DNA from: Bog-473 sp963807675
Lineage (GTDB): Bacteria > Actinomycetota > Acidimicrobiia > Acidimicrobiales > RAAP-2
Length of the DNA: 64,000 nt
Assembly (NCBI GenBank): GCA_963807675.1
Contig: CAWECP010000002.1
Coordinates: 310,001-374,000, forward strand
Direction: 5' to 3'
In this document: one piece after another, positions 53,826-62,347 of the stretch
Layout of the letters: each line of letters opens with the position of its first letter
How positions within the stretch are numbered: position 1 is the first letter of the stretch
Notes under the pieces: generated by a model
The model's database searches: none
The model's input: the letters and a program-made list of their open reading frames with translations, nothing else
What the model was told of the DNA's origin: nothing
Program-made: the position numbers and the translations under genes

Positions 53826-54490
53826 ATGATCAAGCGCATGGAGTTCGCCACCCGGCGCCGGGATGTAACACTCGCCACCTTTGCCGAGTCGTGGCGTGAC
53901 GTCGTGTCCGGGCGCGCCGAGGCGCCGCGTCCGGTGCGGCCGCGGCACATTGCCCTCAAGCTGGCGTTGGTCGGCGAGGCGCCGGTCTCCAAGCACGGCG
54001 GTGTCAGCGTCGAAGTCGACGACCGCTCGCACCTCGAGCGATTCGAGGAATGGCGACGCCACGACCGTCACCTCGTCGACCCACCAGGCGGACTCGGTGG
54101 TCGACGCGGCGGCCAGCCCGGTGGTCCTGGTGAGCGAGGTCGTCCAGCGCGGCGCCGAGTGGCTCGACGAGCGCGCTGGCGCCAGGGCGGCACCAAGCTC
54201 GAGCACATGGCCATGGCCCGCCGGAGCCGCCCACCTGACACCGGCCGTGTTCTCCCAACGCTGGCGGAGCGCCGGCAGCGTGGTGCGCGCCCGAGCGAGA
54301 CCCGGACCACCGCCGTGCCCGACGAGGCTCGCGGCCTGGCCTACGTCCAGAACCACCCCCTGCACCGCGTGGAGGGAGAATGGGCCCACGACGCCATCAA
54401 CAGGTGTCCTTCGACGACGAGGCGGCGTCCGAGGAGGTGCTCCTCGAGTTCTCGCGGCGTGCCCGGCCCGAGCCGCCCGGGGTCCCATGA
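53826..54490 (+). pseudogene. EthD-domain protein disrupted by several frameshifts
   Basis: Starting at ATG 53826 (MIKRMEFATRRRDVTLATF), EthD-like sequence is spread over three frames. The frames are FAESWRDVV and SKHGGVSVEVDD; then STHQADSVVDAAASPVVLVS with RGAEWLDER; then GGTKLEHMAMARR; then LTPAVFSQRWR; then ARGLAYVQNHPLHRVEGEW; and finally VSFDDEAASEEVLLEFSRRA to TGA 54488. At least four indels are needed to read it through. EthD-like proteins are dimeric alpha/beta-barrel helpers of monooxygenase systems. The many breaks suggest real decay or a poor local consensus. Confidence 0.65.
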
Positions 54491-54647
54491 GGGCACACCG
54501 CTCCGGCCGGCTGCCGACGGCACCTTGCCCCGATCGGCCCATCGTCACCGGCACAGGCCGGTGAAAGGTACGGTGCGGGTCGACCATGATCAGCTGACCG
54601 GCGAACCGGCCGGTCACCCCTCGAGTGCGAACTGAACCGGAGGTCTT

Positions 54648-55193
54648 GTGCACGCACTTCTCGGCACCCTCTCGCCGTCGTCCGAAAACCTGGCGCTGCT
54701 CATCGCGCGGCTCGTGTTGGCCGGGGTCTTCCTGGCCCACGGCATCAACCACATCTACGGCGGCGGCAAGATCGCCGGCACGGCGCGCTGGTTCCATGGG
54801 CTCGGCATGCGGCCCGGCATCGTGCACGCCTGGTTCGCCAGCCTGACCGAGGTGGGCGCGGGGGTGCTGCTGGTCCTCGGCCTGGCCACGCCGTTGGCCT
54901 GCGCCGGCGTCGTCGGGGTCATGGTGGTGGCCTTCATCACCAACCACCGCGGGAACGGATTCTTCATCTTCCGCCCGGGTGAGGGGTGGGAGTACGTCAT
55001 GACGCTCACCCTGTTCGGCATCGTCGTGGGCACGCTCGGCTCCGGGCAGTGGAGCATCGACGGCCATGTGCACTTCCTCACCGACCTGTGGGGGTGGCCC
55101 GGCTTCGCCATCACCCTGATCGGCGGTGTCGGCGGTGCCGCCTTGTTGCTGGCCACGAGCTGGCGGCCCGATAAGCCGAAGCCGTCCGAGTGA
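54648..55193 (+). CDS. DoxX-family membrane protein
   Basis: 181 residues from GTG 54648, with GGAGG just upstream. Four membrane helices are apparent: ALLIARLVLAGVFLAHGINH, then LTEVGAGVLLVLGLATPLACAG, VVGVMVVAFITNH, and FAITLIGGVGGAALLLA (shown in parts). The HGxxH and GLxxP-like features fit DoxX, associated with redox control or quinone and thiosulfate oxidation in other bacteria. Role here unknown. Confidence 0.85.
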   Translation: MHALLGTLSPSSENLALLIARLVLAGVFLAHGINHIYGGGKIAGTARWFHGLGMRPGIVHAWFASLTEVGAGVLLVLGLATPLACAGVVGVMVVAFITNHRGNGFFIFRPGEGWEYVMTLTLFGIVVGTLGSGQWSIDGHVHFLTDLWGWPGFAITLIGGVGGAALLLATSWRPDKPKPSE

Positions 55194-55361
55194 CCGACCC
55201 GGACTAAGCGGGCCGCCGCCCGCAGCGCACGGCGTCGGCCACCAGCCCGATGGCCCAGGTGAGCGTTCGCACTGCATGGTCGCGGTCGGTGTGCCAATCG
55301 ACCGCATCCCCGCGATAATGCTCGCCCGGACGGATCCGGGAGTGCCCAACCGGAGGCCACG

Positions 55362-56519
55362 ATGTTTCTGGAGTTCACGGCGGAGCAACGAAATCTGCAG
55401 CGCGAACTGCGGGAGTATTTCGAGAACCTGGTGGCCGATGTCGAAGGCTCGGACCCGGGCGAGCCGACGTATACCCACTACATCCGCCGCATGGGGCAGG
55501 ACGGATGGCTGGGCCTCGGCTGGCCGGTCGAGTACGGCGGCCAGGGCCGCGGGGCCCTCGACCAGATGATCTTCGTCGAGGAGTCGCACTGGGCGGGCGT
55601 GCCACTGCCTCTGCTCACCTTGAACAGCGTCGGTCCCACCCTCATGGCCCTGGGCACCCCTGAGCAGAAGCAACGGATCCTGCCCGGCATCCTCCGAGGT
55701 GAGGTCCATTTCTCTATCGGCTACACCGAGCCGTCAGCGGGCACCGACCTGGCTTCATTGAAAACTCGGGCCGTCCGTGACGGGGACGAGTACGTGATCA
55801 ACGGGCAGAAGATCTACACCAGCGCCATCCAGTACGCAGACTACGTATGGCTGGCGGCGCGCACCGATCCCGACGTCCCCAAGCACAAAGGCCTGTCGGT
55901 CTTCATTGTGCCGGTCGACACCCCCGGATTCCATTGGGTCCCGTTGTCGACGATCGCGGGTGACATCACCAGCTCAACCTTCTACGAGGACGTCCGGGTC
56001 CCGGTCGAGAACCTGGTCGGGGCGGAGAACCAAGGCTGGAAGCTGATCACCAACCAACTCAATCACGAACGAGTGGCGCTCTGCCCGGCCTCGGGGTTAC
56101 TCCGCAGTCTGAGCGAGGTGCGACGATGGGCGCAGGGGCATCAACTGGGGGACGGACGGACGGTGATGGACCACGAGTGGGTCCAGATCACGCTGGCCAA
56201 GGTGCACGCCAAAATCGAGGTGCTGAAGTTGTTCAACTGGAAGGTGGCGTGGGCCTCCGACAAGGGATTGAACCCCGCAGATGCGTCTGCCACCAAGGTA
56301 TACGGCACCGAGCTCGCCCTCGAGGTCTATCAACAGCTCCTCGAGGTGGTCGGCCAGGCGGGCTACCTGGTCCAGGGCTCTCCGGGTGCCGTGCTCCGAG
56401 GTCGCCTGGAGCAGCAGGCCCGGGGCCAGACCATCTTCACGTTCGGGGGTGGGACGAACGAGATACAGCGCGACATCATCGCCATGATCGGGCTGGGCAT
56501 GCCCCGCGCTCCCCGTTGA
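55362..56519 (+). CDS. Acyl-CoA dehydrogenase (FadE-like)
   Basis: 385 residues. GYTEPSAGTDLASLKTRAV, INGQKIYTSAIQYADYVWL and the end TFGGGTNEIQRDIIAMIGLGMP are typical of the actinobacterial steroid/lipid FadE group. A helix ELREYFENLVAD starts the N-terminal domain. In mycobacteria such proteins often work as alpha2beta2 pairs; the second acyl-CoA dehydrogenase of this window is 30 kb away. ATG 55362 is preceded by GGAGG. Confidence 0.92.
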   Translation: MFLEFTAEQRNLQRELREYFENLVADVEGSDPGEPTYTHYIRRMGQDGWLGLGWPVEYGGQGRGALDQMIFVEESHWAGVPLPLLTLNSVGPTLMALGTPEQKQRILPGILRGEVHFSIGYTEPSAGTDLASLKTRAVRDGDEYVINGQKIYTSAIQYADYVWLAARTDPDVPKHKGLSVFIVPVDTPGFHWVPLSTIAGDITSSTFYEDVRVPVENLVGAENQGWKLITNQLNHERVALCPASGLLRSLSEVRRWAQGHQLGDGRTVMDHEWVQITLAKVHAKIEVLKLFNWKVAWASDKGLNPADASATKVYGTELALEVYQQLLEVVGQAGYLVQGSPGAVLRGRLEQQARGQTIFTFGGGTNEIQRDIIAMIGLGMPRAPR

Positions 56520-56556
56520 GCAGTCTGCTTTCAGCGGCGCCGCACCGGCCACCGGG

Positions 56557-57195
56557 TTAGACGGTGATGTGGACCCGCGGCGTGTTGGTGCGGGGGCGGG
56601 TGATCTCGAAGAAGCCCTCGTGCTCGGAGAGCACCACGATGGCGTCCCACAGGCGCAGGGCGTCGGCGCCCGTCGGCGCCGGGGCCATGACCGGCCCCTT
56701 GAACCCGTGTGGGGGATCACTGCGCACGACGATGGTCGGTGTCTGGGTCTTCGGGCCACCGAAGGCGTAGGCGACCTCCATCGACTCACAGATGGGCCCG
56801 TCCCACTTCTCGTCGTCGGCCGCCTCGACCAGCCGGGCATCGAGGCCGACGGCGACCACGCAGTCGACGAGCAGCTGGTCGAACGGCGGGCAGTCGGGGG
56901 AGAAGCGTCGCCGGCCCCATTCGGTGTAGAGCTGGTCGACCGCCTCCTCGCCGGCCTCGGCGCGTGCCGCTTCGAAGATGCGCAGCATGCGGTGCGAAAT
57001 GGCGTGCCCGTCGATGGCGGTCTGGCGGTACTCCTCGGGCACAGTCGGCGCCACGCCGTAGTCGTCGCGGATCTCGAGGCAGTAGGAGCGCCAGAACACG
57101 GTCAGGTCCCGCTGCGGGGCGACCTCGAGCAGCCAGCGAGAGGTGATCCAGGCCCAAGGGCAGCTCGGGTCGACATAGAACTCGACGTCCGTCAC
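56557..57195 (-). CDS. DsbA-family protein of the mycothiol-dependent nitroreductase (Rv2466c-like) type
   Basis: 212 residues from GTG 57195. VEFYVDPSCPWAWITSRWLLE contains the DsbA-like active site but reads CPWAW; the second cysteine of CPWC found in mycobacterial homologues is missing. The all-helical insert and the cis-proline region TQTPTIVV are conserved. A single cysteine could still act with mycothiol by a monothiol mechanism. Divergent from the DinB gene, whose product may also use mycothiol-linked chemistry. Confidence 0.85.
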   Translation of the reverse strand: MTDVEFYVDPSCPWAWITSRWLLEVAPQRDLTVFWRSYCLEIRDDYGVAPTVPEEYRQTAIDGHAISHRMLRIFEAARAEAGEEAVDQLYTEWGRRRFSPDCPPFDQLLVDCVVAVGLDARLVEAADDEKWDGPICESMEVAYAFGGPKTQTPTIVVRSDPPHGFKGPVMAPAPTGADALRLWDAIVVLSEHEGFFEITRPRTNTPRVHITV

Positions 57196-57267
57196 GGGCT
57201 GCGAGCCTACCGGGAGCAGATCGGCCGGCCGGCTGTCGCCGACAACCCCGGCGGTAAGCTCGCCCGC

Positions 57268-57882
57268 GTGGCAGCCTCGACGACGCAGCCCGTCCCCGAG
57301 CCCGACGAGATGGAGAAGCTGCGGGCGGCCCGTGGCGAGGGTTGGCAGTGGTCTCGCATCCAGGAGGAGTCGTGCCCGCAGTGCGGACTGAACCCGTCGG
57401 GCATGGACCCGGACTCGCTGGGAGCGCGGATGGTGGAGCTGGCCGGGAAGTGGCACCTGTTCCTGGTCGAGGCGGACGACGACTACCTGCGGCACAGCCC
57501 CGAACCCGGTGTGTTCTCACCCATGCAGTACGGCGCCCACGTGAGCGGCACCCTGCAGGTGGCCGGCGACCGGCTGCAGCTCGGCCTGCAGCAGGATGCT
57601 CCGACGGTCCCGATGTTCAACCCCGGGCAGGACGAGTGGGCCAGCTACAACGGGCTCGACGTCGAGGAGCTGGCCGTCGAGCTGGAGGCCAACGCGAGGC
57701 GGGTGGCCGATATTTTGGACGGGATGGACGCGTCGGGATGGTCCCGGACGGTGATCAACGACCGCGGCCAGTACGGCGTGGTCACCTTCACCCTGGTCGG
57801 GATCGGCCGTAACGCGGTGCACGAGTCCCACCATCACCTGCTCGACGCCAAGGGGACGCTCGGCCTGGGCGCGACCCCTTAG
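57268..57882 (+). CDS. DinB-family (mycothiol transferase-like) protein
   Basis: 204 residues from GTG 57268. The CPQCGLNPSGMD segment near residue 33-45 may bind zinc. The four-helix DinB metal site is suggested by the histidine in YGAHVSG and by NAVHESHHHLLDA near the C-terminus (HxxxH type). DinB/YfiT-like proteins include thiol-dependent S-transferases such as mycothiol transferases in actinobacteria. The gene lies next to a mycothiol-type DsbA gene, consistent with that role. Confidence 0.82.
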   Translation: MAASTTQPVPEPDEMEKLRAARGEGWQWSRIQEESCPQCGLNPSGMDPDSLGARMVELAGKWHLFLVEADDDYLRHSPEPGVFSPMQYGAHVSGTLQVAGDRLQLGLQQDAPTVPMFNPGQDEWASYNGLDVEELAVELEANARRVADILDGMDASGWSRTVINDRGQYGVVTFTLVGIGRNAVHESHHHLLDAKGTLGLGATP

Positions 57883-57890
57883 GCCGGGTC

Positions 57891-58409
57891 TTGGCTGGAC
57901 GTCGGACTCAGATCGTGGAGGACGCGGACATACAGGCGCGGCTGTCCGCCCTGGAGGAGCGGGTGCGGCGGCTGGAGGACCAGGTGGCCATCCATCGGCT
58001 CATCAACAGCTGGGGCCCGGCGGTCGACACCGGCCAGGCGGAGGCGGCCGCCGCCCTCTTCTCGGACGATGCCGTGCTCCAGTCCGACATGTCGCACCTG
58101 ACCGGGCCGGCGGCCATCGCGGAAATGGTGCGCAGCGACGGGCAGCAGGCCCTGATCGACCAGGGATCGGCGCACATCCCCGCCTTCCCGGTGGTGGATG
58201 TCGACGGGGACACCGCCCGCGCCATCGGCTACTCGCGGGTCTACCTCCACACCGACGAGGGCTACGAGGTCTGGCGCGTCTCGGCCAACTACTGGGAGTT
58301 CACGCGCACCGACGACGGTTGGCGGGTCAGCGGGCGCACCAACCACGTGATCGACGGCGGGCCGCAGGCACAGCGGCTGCTGGGGCGGTGGTTCGATGAC
58401 CATGGCTGA
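57891..58409 (+). CDS. SnoaL/NTF2-like protein with an N-terminal coiled-coil
   Basis: 172 residues from TTG 57891; GTG 57915 (VEDADIQ) is equally possible. Residues about 12-35 form a heptad-like helix (ARLSALEERVRRLEDQVAI), followed by the NTF2 core INSWGPAVDTGQAEAAAALF, then VYLHTDEGYEVWRVSANYWEF and WRVSGRTNHVID. This coiled-coil plus SnoaL arrangement is frequent in actinobacteria; the function is unknown. Nine bases after the DinB stop, likely the same transcript. Confidence 0.82.
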   Translation: MAGRRTQIVEDADIQARLSALEERVRRLEDQVAIHRLINSWGPAVDTGQAEAAAALFSDDAVLQSDMSHLTGPAAIAEMVRSDGQQALIDQGSAHIPAFPVVDVDGDTARAIGYSRVYLHTDEGYEVWRVSANYWEFTRTDDGWRVSGRTNHVIDGGPQAQRLLGRWFDDHG

Positions 58410-58447
58410 AGCCGTCCGTGCCGTACTGGTGATGGAGAAGGAGGAAC

Positions 58448-58867
58448 ATGGAAGTCCGAGACAAGCCGCCGTCCAGCAAGGGACCAGCCGCGACCTTCAC
58501 CGGTGACGTCTGGATCGATGCCATTGCCCGGGGCGAGGAGCCCTCGCGGGTCCGGGTGAACGCCGTGCGCTTCACCCCGGGTGCGCGGACGGCGTGGCAC
58601 TCCCACGCCCTGGGGCAGACGCTGTACGTGACCGATGGCGCCGGCCTCGTCCAGTCCCGAGACCAGCAGATCACCCACATCCATGCCGGCGATGTCATCT
58701 ACACGCCGGCGGACGAGTGGCACTGGCACGGAGCAACGCCGGGCAACTTCATGACGCACCTCTCCATCACCGAAGGCGTCGGCGAGAGCTCGAAGCCCGA
58801 GACGGACTGGGGTGCGCACGTGACGGACACCGAATACCGGGGTGACGACACCAGGTCGACGTTGTGA
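58448..58867 (+). CDS. Cupin-domain protein
   Basis: 139 residues. The first cupin motif is TAWHSHALGQTLYVTDG, with two metal histidines; the second is IHAGDVIYTPADEWHWHGA. This pattern matches the small carboxymuconolactone-decarboxylase-associated cupins (YhhW/XRE-free type). It probably binds a metal and may isomerise or decarboxylate a small acid. It overlaps the next small gene by four bases (GTGA). Confidence 0.87.
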   Translation: MEVRDKPPSSKGPAATFTGDVWIDAIARGEEPSRVRVNAVRFTPGARTAWHSHALGQTLYVTDGAGLVQSRDQQITHIHAGDVIYTPADEWHWHGATPGNFMTHLSITEGVGESSKPETDWGAHVTDTEYRGDDTRSTL

Positions 58868-59070
58868 GCGCCGAAGGCGACGCGCCGAAGGAGGCGCTCA
58901 AGTTCCACTACGTGCTGGACTGTCCCTGCGGGACGGTGCTGACCGGCGACACCGAGGACGACATCGTGGAGGTGTCGTTCGCCCACCTGCGTGCCGAGCA
59001 CCCCGACAAGGCCGAGGAGTACGAGCGGGAACACATCCTCTTCATGGCCCGGCGGCTGGTGAAGCACTAA
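58864..59070 (+). CDS. Small conserved protein with a CxCG motif, function unknown
   Basis: 68 residues. DCPCGTVLTGDTEDDIVEVSFAHLRAEHP (motif CPCG, and H-x8-H near HPDKAEEYEREH) resembles the DUF1059-like small proteins with a possible zinc site of two Cys and two His. Translation is probably coupled to the cupin gene through the GTGA overlap. No function is known. Confidence 0.75.
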   Translation: MSAEGDAPKEALKFHYVLDCPCGTVLTGDTEDDIVEVSFAHLRAEHPDKAEEYEREHILFMARRLVKH

Positions 59071-59101
59071 TTCCGGTCGCACCGCAGCTCGCCGTGCCCT
59101 C

Positions 59102-59500
59102 CTACATGAGCGGTATCACCACGCGGGACCGGATCAACCAGCCGCTCTCGGCGCGCACGAACTCGTCGCGATAGCGGCCGCAGAACAAAGGCGTCAAGGT
59201 GCCGTCGACGAACCGGACGAAGAGGTAGTCCGAATAGACGACGGCCTGGTCGCCCTCGATGTCGATGATCACGTTCACGGTGAGGTGCTTGCCGCGGCGC
59301 TCAGCCGGGTTCATCTCGGCGAACCACGACTCGAGCGTGGACCGGCCGGACGTGTGGGCCGGGCCGTAGGTGTAACTGCCCTCCTCGGTGAACTGGTGGG
59401 CCAAGCCGGAGAAGTCCCCGTCGTCGAGGTGGTGGCAGTACGCGGCCAGCGTCTTGCGGATGGCCAGCTCGTCGGCCAGGGCGATCGGCCGGTCAGCCAC
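59102..59500 (-). CDS. SnoaL/NTF2-like protein
   Basis: 132 residues from GTG 59500 (MADRPIALADE). LAAYCHHLDDGDFSGLAHQFTEEGSY, with its YxxxxDxxD-like helix, and the closing strand SGWLIRSRVVIPL are typical NTF2 features (shown in parts). It lies 12 bp downstream of an SDR gene on the same strand; such SDR/SnoaL pairs are common in this window. Function unknown. Confidence 0.8.
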   Translation of the reverse strand: MADRPIALADELAIRKTLAAYCHHLDDGDFSGLAHQFTEEGSYTYGPAHTSGRSTLESWFAEMNPAERRGKHLTVNVIIDIEGDQAVVYSDYLFVRFVDGTLTPLFCGRYRDEFVRAESGWLIRSRVVIPLM

Positions 59501-59512
59501 GGGCGCCGCCCC

Positions 59513-60298
59513 TCATTCCAGCCACCCGACCTCGCTCAGGTACGACTGGGTCTTCACCACCCGGCCGGTCTGCGACTTGGGGTCGCCCTGGCAGAGGCGG
59601 AAGACGGTCTCGGTGATGAGCGAGATGTCCTCGGTGTGCTCCTTGGCCAGGTCGAGGACGCCCGCACCCTCGGTAGCCACGGGGTTGGTGGGCGCCGCGG
59701 CGTTGACCGCGATGCCGTCTTCGTAGAGCTCGGCGGCCAGGCTCTGGGTGAGCCGGTTGAGCGCCGCCTTGACCGTCCCGTACATGCCGAAGCCGGCCGT
59801 GCGGTCGAACTCGGAGAAGGGCGGACCGTCCATGTGGTCACCGGCCACCGAGGTGAGGTTGAGCACCCAGCCACGACCGCGCTCGCGCATGCCCGGCAGG
59901 GCCAGCTGGGTCAGATGGAGCGGGCCGAGCAGATGCATCTCCACCATGAGCAAGGCGCGCTTCTCGGGGAATTCGTCGAGGGGGCGCAGAAAGGTCACGG
60001 CGGCGTTGTTCACCAGCACGTCGGGCGCCCCGATCTCCTGGACGACGTGGGCGAACATGCGCTCGCGCTCGTCGGCCTGGGACAGGTCGGCCTGCACGGC
60101 CAGCACGCGACCCCCCGCCGCCTCGATCTCCTCACGCGTCTGGCGCAGCGAGCCCACATACTTGGGGTCGGGGTCCATGGTGCGCGCCGTGATGGCGACC
60201 GCGGCCCCCTCGCCCGCCAAGCGCTTGGCGATGGCCTTGCCGAGACCCCGGCTCCCGCCGGTCACCAGTGCGATCCGTCCCTCGTAGTCGCCTGCCAC
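59513..60298 (-). CDS. SDR-family oxidoreductase
   Basis: 261 residues with TGGSRGLG, NNAA in place of NNAG (LVNNAAVTF) and the catalytic tyrosine in GFGMYGTVKAALN (Y-x3-K). The C-terminal half is longer than usual (DISLITETVFRLCQGDPKSQTG), resembling actinobacterial SDRs of lipid metabolism. Divergent from the phosphotransferase gene. Confidence 0.9.
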   Translation of the reverse strand: MAGDYEGRIALVTGGSRGLGKAIAKRLAGEGAAVAITARTMDPDPKYVGSLRQTREEIEAAGGRVLAVQADLSQADERERMFAHVVQEIGAPDVLVNNAAVTFLRPLDEFPEKRALLMVEMHLLGPLHLTQLALPGMRERGRGWVLNLTSVAGDHMDGPPFSEFDRTAGFGMYGTVKAALNRLTQSLAAELYEDGIAVNAAAPTNPVATEGAGVLDLAKEHTEDISLITETVFRLCQGDPKSQTGRVVKTQSYLSEVGWLE

Positions 60299-60335
60299 GG
60301 CGCCCTCCCGGTCGACTTTGGCCGATACTAGGTCG

Positions 60336-61319
60336 GTGCCCGAGCTCGATCCCTTGGCCCTGGCGGAGCGGTTGGGCCCGGCGGGCGTGACGGATGTACG
60401 CCCGCTCGCCGGCGGTGCGTCGAGCTTGACCTACGCCGGCCGCATGGGCGAGCGGGCCGTGGTGGTGAAAGTGGCGCCGCCCGGCGTGCCACCCGTGCGC
60501 AACCGCGACGTGCTGCGCCAGTCACTGGTTTTGCGCGCGTTGGGGGCAACGACGGTGCCCGTGCCCGAGGTGCTGTGGGAGGACGCCGGCCAACCGCCGG
60601 AGGTCCCGCCGCTCTTCGTCATGTCCTTCGTGGCGGGGGAGTCGGTCGAGCCGCTCTTCGACGTCGACGGGCCGCCGGGGGTCGACGACAGGACGATGTC
60701 GTCACGCATGCTCGCGGCCGCCCGCACCCTGGCATCGCTCCACCGGGTGGATCTCGTATCGGTGGGCCTGGAGGGCGAGGCAGTGGTGGGCTCAGGCGAC
60801 GAGATCGACCGTTGGTGCCGCGTGCTGGAGACGGTCGAACCGGAGCTGGTGCCGGGCTGGTCGGACGTCGCGGCGACGCTGCGTTTCTCGCTACCGACGC
60901 CGTTGGCGCCGGTGCTCGTCCACGGCGACTTCCGGCTGGGGAACCTCCTGGCGGATGCTGACCGCATCACGGCCGTCGTGGACTGGGAGATCTGGTCGGT
61001 CGGCGACCCGCGCGTCGACGTGGGCTGGTTCCTGCTCAACGGCGACCCCGAGACCTACCTGCGGCCCACCCGCTACGCCGCTGCTCTTCCGGGCCCGGCC
61101 GCACTGGCCTCGGCCTATACCGAAGCGGTGGGCTGGGACGTGCCGGGGCTCGGCTGGTTCGTCGCGCTGGCGTCGTTCAAGTCGGCGGCCACGTGGTCAC
61201 TGATCGTGAAGCACAACCGCCGGCGCTCCTCACCCGATGACGAGCTCGAGGCCATGGCGCCCGTGCTGCCGCGCCTGCTGGCTCGGGCGCACGACCTCGC
61301 AGGTGCACCCGGGTCGTGA
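60336..61319 (+). CDS. Aminoglycoside phosphotransferase (APH)-fold kinase-like protein, FadE36-like group
   Basis: About 327 residues from GTG 60336 (TTG 60318 possible). LAGGASSLTYAG is the glycine-rich loop, VVKV the ATP lysine, VHGDFRLGNLL the catalytic loop and VVDWEIWSVGDPRVDVGW the DxD metal site. This type is found with acyl-CoA dehydrogenases (ACAD10/11 and FadE36-like) and phosphorylates hydroxyacyl groups rather than antibiotics. The nearby acyl-CoA dehydrogenase and enoyl-CoA hydratase genes support a lipid role. Confidence 0.85.
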   Translation: MPELDPLALAERLGPAGVTDVRPLAGGASSLTYAGRMGERAVVVKVAPPGVPPVRNRDVLRQSLVLRALGATTVPVPEVLWEDAGQPPEVPPLFVMSFVAGESVEPLFDVDGPPGVDDRTMSSRMLAAARTLASLHRVDLVSVGLEGEAVVGSGDEIDRWCRVLETVEPELVPGWSDVAATLRFSLPTPLAPVLVHGDFRLGNLLADADRITAVVDWEIWSVGDPRVDVGWFLLNGDPETYLRPTRYAAALPGPAALASAYTEAVGWDVPGLGWFVALASFKSAATWSLIVKHNRRRSSPDDELEAMAPVLPRLLARAHDLAGAPGS

Positions 61320-61390
61320 TTGCCCGCCTGAGGTGCGGGTGCTAACAGTGTCCATCGTGCTGGTGACGGCGGTGACTGGGAGGGCCTCAC

Positions 61391-62167
61391 GTGGGTGACG
61401 TCCTGGTCGTGGAGACGCCCACAGCGGCTGTGGCCGTGCTGCGCCTCAACCGGCCCGAGCGCCTGAATGCGCTCAACCACGAACTGGTGGGGGCGATCGA
61501 GAACGAGTGCCATCGGCTGGCGAGCGATACGGCCACCCGGGCGGTCGTGATCACCGGGACGGGGCGCGGCTTCTGTTCCGGCCTCGACGTGCGGGACTTC
61601 GGCCCCGGTCTCCCGGCCCCGCACGCACCGGTCGCCGAGCGGATGCGATTCCAAGAGCGCATGGCGTCGCTGCCGCTGGCCGTGCGCGCCTTGCCTCAGG
61701 CGGTCATCGCCGCGGTGAACGGCCCGTGCGTGGGCGGCGGCTTCGCCCTCTGCCTGGCGGCCGACGTCCGCCTGTGCTCGACGGCAGCGTCGTTCGGCAA
61801 CGGCGCCATCCTGCTCGGGCTCTCCGGCGCCGAGATGGGCATGAGCTACCACCTGCCGCGCATCGTCGGCACCAGCGTGGCAGCCGACTGGATGCTGTCC
61901 GGGCGCACCGTCCCCGCCGAGGAGGCCGACCGTCGTGGGCTGGTGAGCCAGCTCGTCGAGCCCGAGGAGCTTCTCGACCGTGCCCTCGAGCTGGCGGCGC
62001 AGATGGCCGAGCTACCTGCACTGGCCGTGCAGATGACAAAGCGCGCCTTGCAGGTCAACACCGATGCGGCAGATATCGGCGCCGCCGTCGAGCTCGAGAA
62101 CCGCAACCAGGTGCTCACCCACGCCACGGACGAATCGGCGGCTCGCCGGGGGAAGTGGGCGACGTGA
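61391..62167 (+). CDS. Enoyl-CoA hydratase/isomerase family protein
   Basis: 258 residues. VLRLNRPERLNALN at the start, the oxyanion-hole region GRGFCSGLDVRDFG, and AAVNGPCVGGGFALCLAADVRL identify the crotonase fold. The position of the first catalytic Glu holds a Gly/Ala-rich loop (NGAILLGLSGAEMG retains E), so hydratase activity is possible but isomerase cannot be excluded. The start is GTG 61391, preceded by GGGAGGGCC at a workable distance. Confidence 0.9.
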   Translation: MGDVLVVETPTAAVAVLRLNRPERLNALNHELVGAIENECHRLASDTATRAVVITGTGRGFCSGLDVRDFGPGLPAPHAPVAERMRFQERMASLPLAVRALPQAVIAAVNGPCVGGGFALCLAADVRLCSTAASFGNGAILLGLSGAEMGMSYHLPRIVGTSVAADWMLSGRTVPAEEADRRGLVSQLVEPEELLDRALELAAQMAELPALAVQMTKRALQVNTDAADIGAAVELENRNQVLTHATDESAARRGKWAT

Positions 62168-62237
62168 GCTGAGGGCAACCGCGACCGAGCAGACAGGCTC
62201 AGACCGGTCCCAGTAGTGGTCGTGCGACTTTCGAGTT

Positions 62238-62263
62238 GCAGTAGGGCCATTCGGCTCTACTGC
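62238..62263 (+). promoter_or_regulatory. Strong stem-loop in the leader of the secreted-protein gene
   Basis: GCAGTAGGGCC (62238-62248) pairs with GGCTCTACTGC (62253-62263) over 11 positions, with one G-U pair and an ATTC loop. A second GC-rich hairpin (CCCCC, GGCC-TGC-GGCC, GGGGG) lies near 62296-62320. Together they occupy much of the 180-nt leader of the gene starting at 62348. I do not recognise a known riboswitch class. Confidence 0.45.
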
Positions 62264-62347
62264 TGGGGTCGAATTTGCTCAAGAGTTGGGAAAACCCCCG
62301 TTGGCCTGCGGCCGGGGGAGACGTCCGCGAGCGAGGAGGGTCGGAGG

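Noticed and set aside
62238..62330. Cyclic di-GMP or c-di-AMP riboswitch in the leader of the secreted protein
   Set aside because: The hairpins lack the conserved unpaired bases of either class that I could recognise.
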